A DNA stretch of 64,000 nucleotides from Gordionus sp. m RMFG-2023 (Eukaryota; Nematomorpha; Gordioida; Chordodea; Parachordodidae). The stretch covers positions 48,750,569 to 48,814,568 of the forward strand of contig NC_088776.1 in NCBI RefSeq assembly GCF_954871325.1, written 5' to 3'. A program made the translations under genes and the position numbers. A model generated the notes under the pieces. That model was not told the origin of the DNA and searched no databases. It worked only from the letters and a program-made list of their open reading frames with translations. This document shows, piece after piece, positions 1 to 11,800 of the stretch; the first letter of the stretch is position 1; the number at the start of each line of letters is the position of its first letter.

Positions 1-116
1 CACACTTCGTCTTTAAAACTTATCTAATTTAAGCTCTTATTGATATGGGTTTCTTCACAATTTGGAGAAAGAAAAAGAAATATTTTTTCCTCCCAACTAA
101 CATGGTCGAAAACCTC

Positions 117-260
117 TATTTTATCCAAAAAATACTACCTAAGCTTCAAGATTTGGTCAAAAATGGCCAAATTATTTTACCATCTATATGTGATATCTTG
201 AAACTTAGATAATATATTTTATTTAGCTATTTTGATTTAGCCGTTTTAAAAAAATAGATT
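117..260. repeat. MITE family A fragment
   Basis: It resembles the inner part of the short inverted-repeat family seen repeatedly in this window: a TTTTATCC-like arm, 'caagatttggtc' in the middle, and a right arm reading 'tagccgtttt'. Ends are eroded. Confidence 0.5.
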
Positions 261-1292
261 TTATAGAATCTTTCAATGACAACCATCATATTAAATTTAG
301 CCACAAATTCTTAAACATATGCCCAAATTAAACAAGTGTTTTACTCTATACTTTAATTATTAATAATTCAAAATGTTGCTGGAATTTACAAATACAAGTC
401 GCAACTCATAATTCCCGGAAGAAAATAAAATAAATTATTAATAATTTATATATTATATATCTATTCAGATTATTGATCTTAATGCATTAGTTTATATTTA
501 TAAGCTTAACATTAACATTTTGTAAGGACTAATGATATTATAATGTAAAATGAAGAAAAACCCCGATTATTAATGTTATACCTTATATTATCGTTATTAT
601 ATTAATTAAATTCACAATAATTTTTTTTTTCACGAAATTTAAAATGTGTTAGAAAAGGGATTTTTAGTTGGATAGGAGGGTGGATAATGATTTTGAAAAA
701 ATGGGGCATTTTTTTCTGGGCTGCTTATCAAGGCCATTTTTGTCTAGGACACTTTTCTCGGAGTCTTTATCTTTTGAATTTTTTATAGTATCTGTCACAC
801 ATGTAATTGTTGGTAGATTTGGGGTAAAAACGAGTAAAAATTACTAATGTTTTATATATTGTACCAAATAATTTAATTTTTGAATTAAAAATTTGTATTT
901 CTAGCAGATTTTTAACGGCGAATGTTCCAAGTCGATATATCTAAATTATTTATAATCTATGCTTTTGTCAAGAAATTCTAGAATGTATTAGTTATTATAT
1001 TTAAACAATAACGAGTAGGGTAAATTCCAATAATAATTAATATTCTGCCATATTTAGGTATGGTGCTAGACAAGGAGTGTTCCAGATATTCGCCCCTTGC
1101 CACCATTTCTGCGAATATTATTGGTTGTTTATATTTTAATCCACTCTTTAAATTCAAATTTTTAAAATTTTATGTAATTTTTTTAATTAATGACTTAGCA
1201 TTGAATTTATACACTTATAGTTTTAAGTATGCGACTAAAAATTTATTATCGAATAGATGCTGTAATAAAAGAACTCTCCGCAATTTAAAATA
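261..1292. other. No gene recognised
   Basis: AT-rich sequence with no exon that could be tied to a known protein. A short open frame at 1060-1293 has no family resemblance. I also searched 1-4287 by eye for the CRTC N-terminal CREB-binding helix and did not find it. Confidence 0.5.
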
Positions 1293-2045
1293 ACTAGTAC
1301 TGTAAAAATGTCGATGAAAGTAGCATCGGTTATTAACCGTGTTACTTTTTTTGTGGAAGAGGAACCATTCGTTACTTGTTTTAAAAGGGAACGAGTAACG
1401 CGTTTATTTTTTTTTGAATAATGATAACACAAAGCGTTCTTTAAATTTTTTCTTAAAAAATATGGAAAATATATATTTTATTATATTATTAAATTTTATA
1501 AATATTTAAAGAGTTTTTAATTCAGATTAATCACCTGTTTTTATTTTATTAAAATTTTTTGTTCAAATTTTATACAGTCAAGATTGTTAATCTAATTAGT
1601 ATTTAATCAATTGAGGTATGTTAATTTAATTTATAATCATATTATAATTTATTTTATAAAAATCAATTCAGATGAAGATGATTTAATTCTGCTTTGGCCC
1701 CCAGTATGAAACATTTTTTACACCAATAAGAAAATTTGAAGAAGCTAAATTTATACTTATAAGTGTAGATTATACCTTAATTCAAATATCTTAACCTCAA
1801 TGTCCATCAGCTAGATTAAATTCTAATAAAGATTTTAAAAAAAAATTGATGAGAAAATGAAGACTCTAGTGAAGATGATCTAATAAATTTTTTTTAAAAT
1901 TCCTCCAATCATTTCTATTTATCAAATATAATACAACCCTCCCATCCTCTGCGTTAGTTGAACGTGTGAACACTTTTTTTTATCTGATCAAAATTTTGAA
2001 ATCAATTGTTATAAATAAATAAAGAATTAATCTTATATTTTTTGT
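1293..2045 (+). mobile_element. Degenerate hAT-type element (copy 1 of the 'GTAAC' family)
   Basis: The sequence parallels the copy at about 21.72-23.06 kb over several hundred bases: the same GTAACGCGTT-like terminal stretch, 'caagattgttaatctaatta', and 'cagatgaagatgattta'. Near 1915-2020 it encodes a decayed hAT C-terminal dimerisation motif (KYNTTLPSSALVERV). It is decayed, with no intact transposase frame. Outer ends are approximate. Confidence 0.6.
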
Positions 2046-2335
2046 AGGGCTGTGCCGATATTTAATATAGGATCTTTAGCGTTTTGAAAAAATATCGGTT
2101 CGGTCCGATCTTTTTTTAAAAACTGATCCGATATTTTTTATTGTTTATGGTTATTTTATAATTGTATATATAATTTTTTTTTTTTTATAAATAATTTCAT
2201 AATAATAAATTAATGAAAGGAAATAATATAAAATTTATTTGTTGTAATGTTTAAAAAAATAGTTTAAAATATTACAATATTATTTATTATATTATCTGCA
2301 AAAAGAAACGGATTATTTTAAAACGTCTAACGAGT

Positions 2336-2404
2336 TTAGTGTTGCTAAACGGTTCGATTTGTCCAATTTTAAGAACAATTAACTCAAAATTTTAGCCAAG
2401 AGTA
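2336..2404. repeat. MITE family A, half copy
   Basis: Left arm only: 'gtgttgctaaacggttcga' followed by a 'ttaactcaa..attttagcc' block, as in complete copies at 18.9 and 48.9 kb. Confidence 0.55.
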
Positions 2405-3189
2405 CCCATGAAAAAACAGCTAAATCTAGTTTTAGTTTTAATCTACACGTTCCCCGTGTTCTTAAAATATAGCGGAACTATCAAGGACGTATAAATAAAC
2501 TCGCATCCTAGTGCCTAGCCGATTTTCTTCTGCACCTGTATGTAGGTTTAGCTGAATTCGTTGATTTTTTGCAACTAACTTCAATGACTGATTAATAATT
2601 TTTCTTATATATTTCGAAAATATAAAATTTAAAGTAAGGAAAAAAATAAAATTCAGATTCTAAAATAAACAATAGTATATTCGCAGAAATGGCAGCTATA
2701 TCTGGAAAAACCCCCTTTCTATCAACTTGCCAATTATTTATGCTTATTTATGAAATGAAAATTTACATTTTTTAGTTAATTAATAAATTATGCAAGAAAT
2801 ACCATATTTCTTTTACATTTTGATTTAAAAAAATATTTTTTTAAAAAATAAAAAACTACCATCTAATCTTGATATTGAATGAAACGTATATAGATGATAA
2901 CCTAAATATTTTGCGAATTTATTTCTTTGTCTAAAAAATTTATCGTCTGATATTTATCTTTCCCTGAATAAATTAAAGTTCAATTCCGAATACATAGAAT
3001 TTAATTTATAAATAGTAAATCCAGATGACTTATAACAAAAAGACAATGGACAAAAATACCTCAATTTGAATAAATTTTTAAAATGCTTAGAAACGGTAAT
3101 TTAAAAAAAAAATTATTAATTTATTTCACACAACTCATTAGATTTTACCGAATGTATTGGGTTTGCTCTCAAGTAAAATTATTATTTTA

Positions 3190-3482
3190 CTTCATTTAAT
3201 ATAAACACTAACCCTTATCATTGTTGTATAAACTTAATCTATCGCTAACGCGGTCCACGAGCTCTTATCAGACCTTAGTCTGAACCGCGTAGTTCAGTAA
3301 AAACTAAAATAACTTATTGGCTGCTTCAGCAGCCTTATGTATCTTAAAATTATACCGAAAATTGCCATTTTTTTTTCTAATATAAACACTAAATCTTTGT
3401 TGCATAGGCATAAGCCAACCGCTAATCTGGTCCACAAGCTCGGTGTCAGACCTTATCTTGAACTGCGTAGTTCAGTAAAAAC
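3190..3482. repeat. Two diverged copies of a repeat of about 110 bp
   Basis: The segments 3190-3301 and about 3372-3482 share 'aatataaacact', then a run ending 'gcgtagttcagtaaaaac', spaced about 180 bp apart. No coding potential. It may be a SINE-like or satellite-like unit; I see no internal polymerase III promoter I would defend. Confidence 0.5.
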
Positions 3483-4287
3483 GAACGCGTGGGTTTACTG
3501 TTTTTAGTATTTCTCATAATCTACTTTTATGCTTAGATTAACCCTACATCAGGTCTTGCCATGAACCGTTTGGCAATACATTTAGCCGAAACCTAAATTT
3601 CTCCAGTACTCCACATGTGTACATAGTTTTTTATATAAAAAAATTTGGTAAAAATGTACAGCAGCTGCTCATTATCATTGGTTAATATTATTTTAATAAA
3701 GAATGAAATATTTGCGAGGAAGAAATGAAGATATTTTTTTTAAGTTTCCTCTTTTTTTAACATTTAAAAAAAATTATCACAATTTGAGTATTTTTGTCCG
3801 GTGTCTTTTTTTCCGTTGTATTTTTGTACAGTATTTATCTCCAGTGTCTTTTTGTCCAGGACACTTTTGACCGATTACTATAAAATATGGAAATGTTGAC
3901 CTAATCATTCATAAAATAATAGAATAGAATACAACATCGAGTACAAGTAAATAAGGTGTTTTCACTAGGTATGATTTTTTTTTATCTGAGCATTGAACAT
4001 TACGCCGAGATTAAGAGCTTTGTTACTTAGAATTTTTATGATACATTAAATTTTTTGCCATATTAATTTAGAAGGGATTTTTATTGGGGAGGGGATAAGA
4101 TAATTAGGTTTCGTGATATTTAATAGATTACCATTATCACATCTCTCACCCATTTTATAAAAAATGACATTAAGTAACTAGTTGATTTAATAAGATTTTA
4201 GATAAATTATAATATTTCCAATTATTATTTTTTTAGACAGGTATGATCATAATCAAATTTAATTATGAATTTTAAATTAATTAATAG

Positions 4288-5828
4288 GATGCCTTGTACA
4301 CACTTAATACCATGAAGGGTACTAGTACACATGATAATTACATTGCGGCCAATAAAAATAATAATATTGGTAATACGAGACATCGAGGATCTAGTTTGTC
4401 CAAATCTAGTCAAAGAGCTCGATCTTCTCACAATGATAGGAAACATAATACAAATCGGGTACAAAATTAATTATAAGTTTTCTATGTTCATTTTATTTTT
4501 TTGGGGATAGGAGGGGGAGCAAAAAAGAAACCTTTCTAAATCAAATTGCATGATATATATCAGAAACCTGCAGAGGTACCATTAGTACAGCCCGGATTTT
4601 TTTTCTAAAATTTTCAAACCCGGCCAAGGCATATTTAAAAAAATTAAAGTCTGATATATATTAATGCTCCTTTTAATGATTCATTTGAATAGTTATACTA
4701 AATACTTAAATTTAAGATATCGATAAAAAGGGTTTTTTTTAAAGATGCTTAAAAAATAATTGATAATGCTATATAGAAATATCTCTATTTTTTAAACATA
4801 AAATGGAGCCCTCAGTCAATTCGTTTTTCCAGGTCCTGCCCTATTCATAGAAAATTTTTTTTCGACCTATCCTATTTAACTATTTTTTTTAAAGAAGCAA
4901 ATCCTATTCGATATCGAAAATTTATGGTAAAACTAAATGTCAACTTTTCCTTTTTGAAATTGATTTTTCCTAATATGATTGACATTTTTATTCATCAAAA
5001 CCCTTTGTATTAGGTATATTTATTAATAAAATATATACTTTGAATGCCATCGGTTTTAGATTATGCATTATTTTATTTATTATAATAGATTGATTGCAGT
5101 CCCTATACCTCACCTTACCTTTCTCCACCATCTCCCGATTCCTGCTGGAGGAGGTAAATTTGTTATTAAATAGGTAAAATATAACACATCTTTTCATTTT
5201 AAAAGAACTAATTCCGATTCAGCCCTCAATCAAAGTTCGAGCCCCGCTGACCTTTCCTCTGCCGAAACCAGCCCTGACGCAAGACACTTTACAAACACGC
5301 ATTCAAACTATAACGCCAATCAAAGTCATTTATATTTTAATAATGGCGGCGAACGTAACCCGATGAACTACAATACCGATCATAATAGTTACACATCTTC
5401 ATCCCCTTCTCCTTCCCCAAAGGGCCATGTTTATCAAAATCAAACTAATTTGGTGCGTTATGATAACGGTTTGTAATTCACTATTATCTTGAGAAACATT
5501 TATGAAAAATACTAACATTTGTTTAACATCATTGTTTAATCTTGAACACTAGTATACAGAATTTGTGACAAAAGTGTATAAGCAGGAACAATTCAGAGGA
5601 ATAATAATTGTGATGGTTTTTTTCCCTTCAAAAAATTGGGGTTTGTGCATACCTTACACATTCGTTAAGGATTTAGTTAACTATTTACTATTATACCGAT
5701 CATACTTTGAACATTTAATAGTTTTATAAAATAAATTTATTTTATTTTGACTTGATTTAGGAAAAGCGAATGCTTCTACAGCCAATAATCATCCTTACAT
5801 AAATGTGTGGGACCCATCCTTCACTTCG
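4288..5828 (+). CDS. CRTC: CRTC exons 1-4 of the visible part (SIK-site region)
   Basis: Exon 4288-4458 (phase 0 to 0) is basic and serine-rich and ends HNDRKHNTNR, like the basic stretch before the SIK site in other CRTCs. Exon 5089-5153 encodes IDCSPYTSPYLSPPSPDSCW and ends in AG. Exon 5206-5468 supplies the A that completes the second Arg and continues TNSDSALNQS, so the conserved WRRTNSDSAL motif is split by a 52-bp intron. The serine in this motif is the inhibitory phosphosite that binds 14-3-3 in the family. Exon 5761-5828 encodes ANNHPYINVWDPSFTS. The donor at 5468 was chosen over 5452 because only it keeps phase with the next exon. Confidence 0.9.
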
Positions 5829-8800
5829 GTATAATAAAAATTTACCATTTTATACATTTATACCTAAAATATTATAGCGCTTTATTTTAACACTAATAAG
5901 CTAATTGAAACTAGGGCTCAACCAAAGCAAAAGTAAATTTAATTTAAAAAAAATTAAAATAAATGCCTGTCTTTTAAATAAAAATATTTTTCATTGAAAA
6001 TTGCGAATGTCATTCTTAGATGGGTTTTAATGTTTTCTATAAATTTTCGCTTGGAAACATTGTGTAGGTGGCACACTTTTATTTAAAAGTATAAATTTCA
6101 ATTATATTTTTTTGGGCATCCTTTACCCATGCTGTAATTAAACAGATTAACGTCATTTTTAAAATGTGATTTGTGAATAAGCACCATAGAATATAAATTA
6201 GATATTTATACAATTTATTTTAGTAAAATATAAATAATTTGTAATAAATGAAGGGGATTTGATAATCATAAAATAATTTATGCAATATTTATATAAATTA
6301 GAGCTCACTTAAAATTCTCAAAAACGATTATCAAATTTTTTGTCTGAGGGCCAAAAAATTTTATTAATGCTACTGACTCCCAAATTTTCTTCCCATAGAT
6401 ACGGCCTTGTTTGTGGTTACACGATTATTTTCAATCAAATTTTCATTATTCAAAAAATTGTGAATATTTTTCAACGAATTACAAAAGCATTAATTTTCAT
6501 AAAAAAATATTATTTTTTCTAAATTATTTTGGTAGTAAAATTGGAAAGATCTACTACAAAATATAAAAGCTTTTAGATTGTAATTAATTTTTTTTAATAT
6601 CTCATTACAGATCTTTTTTTTAACTCTATTTTCTTTTTTAAAAAAATTATATTTTGATTATACCAAAATAGACCCAAAATCAAAAATGCTGATTATTGAG
6701 CCCTGGTTGGAACCTACATTTATTAATATATCTATTCTAGGAGTATTAAAAAGTCCGATTTGAATCGATTTTTAACAATGATTCGATTACTATTTTAGCC
6801 AAAATAATATTATTTGAGCTTGGAGATTATTATTTTGGCTGAAATCTCAATCGTGTATCGGGCTTTTTAATAACCCTAATTCTATTCTTAATAAAAAAAA
6901 ATTTTTATATTTTATGTATCCCTTTTCTGCAACTGCTTACGAACAAATAATTATGGGCTGACAATAAACTAATTATGCACGCTTAAATCACCGTTATCAA
7001 TTGTTGCTATATGTGTATATAAATATAAACCCGTGATTAATTTTCTATGCCTGTTTGTGTTGTAATTCATGTCACGTAACCTTTTTATCGCTGACTTTTA
7101 AACCCGCCCTCAACTGCATCTCCCTTAAAATTAAAACTCTTTAAAAAAGTATTTTAAATACTCTCCTCATTTCGAAGTTTCTCCCAAGTTACTTCGTTCA
7201 AAGACCCCTATTTCCCAATTCCAAACGCCTAATAAAAACTCTACCATCCAAAATTTTGACGACCTTTCCACTATAATAAGATTAGACGACCGTGTTACTA
7301 CAAAACGCAAAAAGAAGAAAAATATCCACAATGGCAAGAATATAACTACCGAAAATGTTATTAAAAGATATAACTCCACCGGTTGCATGGTTAAACAATT
7401 ATTTACTCAATCTCCTGGAACGAATTATCGCGTGACGACAAATTATGATATCGTTTCTCCCGTCAAATCCGTCCAATCAGCGTTGACCCCTGCAGGGCTC
7501 GTGAAAAATCAACAAAATCAATCTAATTTGAGCCAAACGTACCCCGTCGGTAATATAACGAAAACTAAAACAAGTTCTTTAACCGGCCACCACGGTCACC
7601 ACAATGAAAATAGAGTCCACTTTAACCTCCGACCATCCCTCTTGAACCCTAGCTCTTCGTCTTCCAATATGCTCAAATTGTGTTTATCGCAAATATACCT
7701 TAATAAGATTAAAGTTTATTCTCTTTTATTAAATAATACCCAAAGGAAATTAGTATAATTTTAATCTATTTTATTTTATTAGATTGTATAAAAATAAATA
7801 ATTTTTTATAACCTCCCCCTGCTCTTTAAACATGTTTGATTCCAGAGTCCTACTTAATATTTATTAGTTTTCTTGGGACATTTTATAATTTTTGGTTCCT
7901 CGAGGAATTTAGTGTACCCAGGGTTATAAACTTTTGTTATATTTATTATACTCATACATTTGTATTGCATGCACATATTAAAAGTTATGTTTTTACCTGT
8001 TTCCGCTTATAATATATTACGCTTGATTTCTAGTTTTTAACGTTTTTATATTATACGTGTACAAACTTCAAAGTGTAATCTTGATGCTTCTATTTAAATC
8101 AAACTTAAATGTTGATCTATAAATAAAAAAATTTTGAAAAATATTTATCAGCACCAAAATAACAATCTTAGTGAGAATATGAGCGAAGTTAATGGCCTAT
8201 CGGATCGATTTAGGTCTCGCGAAGTCCCTGGAATCAAGTTAGTGATTATTTTATTATTATTAGCAGGGATTCGAACCCGAACCCGGGTTCAAGAATTTTA
8301 AACTCTATTTAACGGAAATTTTGGTAACAGGAACTTAATCGAGACCGATTTTCAAAATGAAGTCCGAGCCCATCCCGGTTCCATTTTACCCCGGTTGCGA
8401 TGAGTTGTCCATAACGGTCTCTGTTTGGTCTGTGATCTCAGAATGTCCAACCAAATAATTTTAAATTTCTGAACCCTGTTCGGTTTCACATCCCTGTTTA
8501 TTAAGGATTTTAATTGTAAATTCAAAACATATTTTTAAAAAAGGGTGTTAAGTTTTCCTAATTATTTCTTTCTTTTAAGATGCGCTATTTTCAGAGTTTG
8601 ACAACCTCTAAAAAAATTTATACATAAAAAATAACATCCTTTCCTACTGTTTGATTAATCTTACAATTTACTTTAATTTGGTTTTAGGAAATTATTAACA
8701 AGAAGTTCACTACTACGATTTTAAACAAAAATTTATATGCAAGCACCAGATATAATTAAATATGTGATTAGAGTGGCTTTAATTTTGGAAAATTTTAATT

Positions 8801-11800
8801 CCCAATATTTCATATAATTCAAATATTAACGAATGATTTGAATAATTATTAAAATTTATATATAATTTATTACGAATAATTTAAATTTATTATTCATTAA
8901 ATTTTTTTAAAATTAGTCGTTTTTCTAATCGAATAATTTGTTATTCGTATTCATAAATTTCAAATCAAATATAGTATAATTTTTGATAGGACTAGTCCGT
9001 AGACATTTTGAGCCACGAGTTTGATATTAAAGCGATGATTTTAGCTCCTTCTTTTTTTTTACAGAATTTTATGTGATTGGACCTAGTTTTGTTAAACGGT
9101 TGATTTTTAAAAACGGTTAGCTCAATATTTTAGCCAAAAATTATTACGCAAGCATCAAGATTGTTAATATATATCCAAACCTTTCTGCCAGAGGAAAATC
9201 TCCTGGCTTGTCTAATATTTTTTTGGCCAAAATCTTGAGTTGCCCTTCTTAAAAATTGAGCCGTTTAACACATGATTGAACTTGAAATTATTCCATTAAT
9301 ACTTAATGCTATTTTTAATTCTTAGGATAATTTCTACTAAAAACAACGATGACTTTCAAAATAATATTGCCATGTCGCTGAATAATGCCAATAATATTGA
9401 CTTTTGTAACAATATCAATGATATCAACGGCAGTAACGAATGTAACAATACTGGATCGTTGCCTGATTTGTCCAGCTTACATTTCCCTTCTTCTCTTCAT
9501 TTATCTTTGGATAACGAAAATTACATTCCCAATTCAAGAGAGGTATTCTTTAAACAATTATTTAAAGATTTTTTTTGCAAATTAGATATATTTTCGTACT
9601 TAGATTGATTTTCCCTATAAGTGTTAATTCTCGCGACATCAGATAGCAATAAAAAAAATTACAATGGTTTTAGTTCTTATTTAGATTTTTAGGCGCTAAT
9701 TAAATTTAGGGGTTGAGGGAGCACCTTTTTATCTCACCTTGGTGACACCTGCTTTATTTTATTATTCATTACTAACTGACACTCTTAGGTTTCTCAACCA
9801 TTATCATCTCCGCTAAACTTTCATCACATGTCGAATAACGATATCGGCGTGAGTTCTCCTTGCAATAACTCACAGTATTTGAATGTTCCGTCCCATATTA
9901 ATGCTCCTATAGCTGTTAACACGGCTCAAAACAATTTTTTGGATAATTTTGAAAAATATAATATTACTCATAATATCAACAATGCAATGAAAATCGAGGA
10001 TTTTAAGAATGGACCCATCAGAAACGTAAATGGACTTATTGGAGGAGGAATTCCAACTAATTATAGTATTATTTTTTTTTAAAAAAAATTCTTCCAATTT
10101 GTGTTTTCCTCGTGACAGCATTTTTTATTTATTTTAAATGTAAAGTTTTATTTATGTTGAAATATTAATATAGCCATGATTTAATATTTATAACTTAAAT
10201 ATAATATATTATAATAAAATGTCAATATAGCTAATGCTACATGATTAAGAATTGATGAAAGATTCTTTTCAAAAGTATTTAGATACAGATACTTGAACTA
10301 AAAAATTAAAATGTATCTCGTACAGATACCATTCAAGATACAATTAATATGTATATTTTATTTTTTTAAATTGGAAATTAAAATGTATCTCGTACAGATA
10401 CCATTCAAGATACAATTAATATGCATATTTTATTTTTTTAAATTGGGTGGGGGGGGGTAATGTTGATAAGTATTCTAATATTAATTTTGATTTCTTTTCT
10501 TGTCTTTGAATGTTAATAAACTAATAGCAATAAAATTATTTTTTTTCTGACATTTTAAGCCAAGTTAAACAAGTGTGAGCTGATTGTTTTTTTTCAATTT
10601 CTTCTTCATCAGTATCTCTAACAAATATTATTAACATCATTTAAATTATTATATATTTTAGTTAGAATGAAAAGAAATGTGGAATTTATGGTTCCACGGG
10701 CAATAGAATGATTCTTCGTAAAAAAACAATAATTTCTTTATTTAATTTAAAATAAATTCACAACTTTCGTATAAAGATATAATTCTTTTATTTAATTTAC
10801 AATTAAATCCAAAAATTTTCGGATAAAAATTATATGATACGGGTTCAGTAATCAGTGTCATGAGTGTTAAGCAATTCAATAAGATTTGGCCGGGACATAC
10901 AGGAAAAGATGAAGGTAACTCAGTTTGATGGGTCTATAATAGTAATTTTAGGATTTTATATAATAAAAGTACCAGGTATAGGTGGTAGTATTAAATTATG
11001 GTTGACCACCCAGAAAACTGAACCGATATTAGGCTGGGATAATATTAAAATTCTAGGTCCAGGTAATGCATGGTGGAATTTATTTAAGGTACAAAAAAGT
11101 AAGGGGAAGTTTTGTAAAAATTGTGTGAATAAAAAAAATAATAATGGTAATATTATTAAGAAATATGTTGATGATGAACGTGTTAAAAATCGTATTAATA
11201 AGGAGGATAATAAATATAAGATTAATGAAATAGATAAAATAAAAGTTGAAAATTATCGAGATATACGTGTGCAGATAAATTGTATAAAGGAGATAATAAT
11301 CGGGGTAATAATAGAGTAGAGGATGAGGTTAAAATTAGTAATAAGGGTATAAAAGTAATGAAAGATTTTGTATGTTCGGAATTGAAAGAGATACTAAATA
11401 ATAATAATTTTAGTATCCCTGATAATGAAACTTTTGCCATGGAAACATTAAAGGAAAAGATAGCTTATTTCCATTCTCAAGATAATTGTGGCGAGGAAAA
11501 ATTCTTAAATATAGATGACAGAATAAAGGGAATATATGATGAACAATTACAAAGGATTAGTGACAATAATATAAATAACTGTAATGAGGGAGACAAATTA
11601 CCAATGGGAGAAGATAATATCAAATATAATAATAACAAAGATAATGATGAAGATAAAATATGCAAAAGTAATGATGGTGCTATGGAAAAGGATAATGAAA
11701 ATAATGATAATATAAATATGAATTCTGAAAAGGAGAGGGGTTTAAGGGAAAATAATGAAATAAAGGATACTGGAGAAGATATTGAAAAGGGGAACAAGGT

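Noticed and set aside
1060-1293. Open frame at 1.06 kb as the missing CRTC N-terminal exon
   Set aside because: It has none of the PRKFSEKIA-type CREB-binding helix residues.
8264-8300. GGATTCGAACCCGAACCCGG looks like the T-arm of a tRNA
   Set aside because: No anticodon or D-arm at the right spacing; the sequence is the GC-rich end of a hAT-like MITE with a matching inverse end at 8496.
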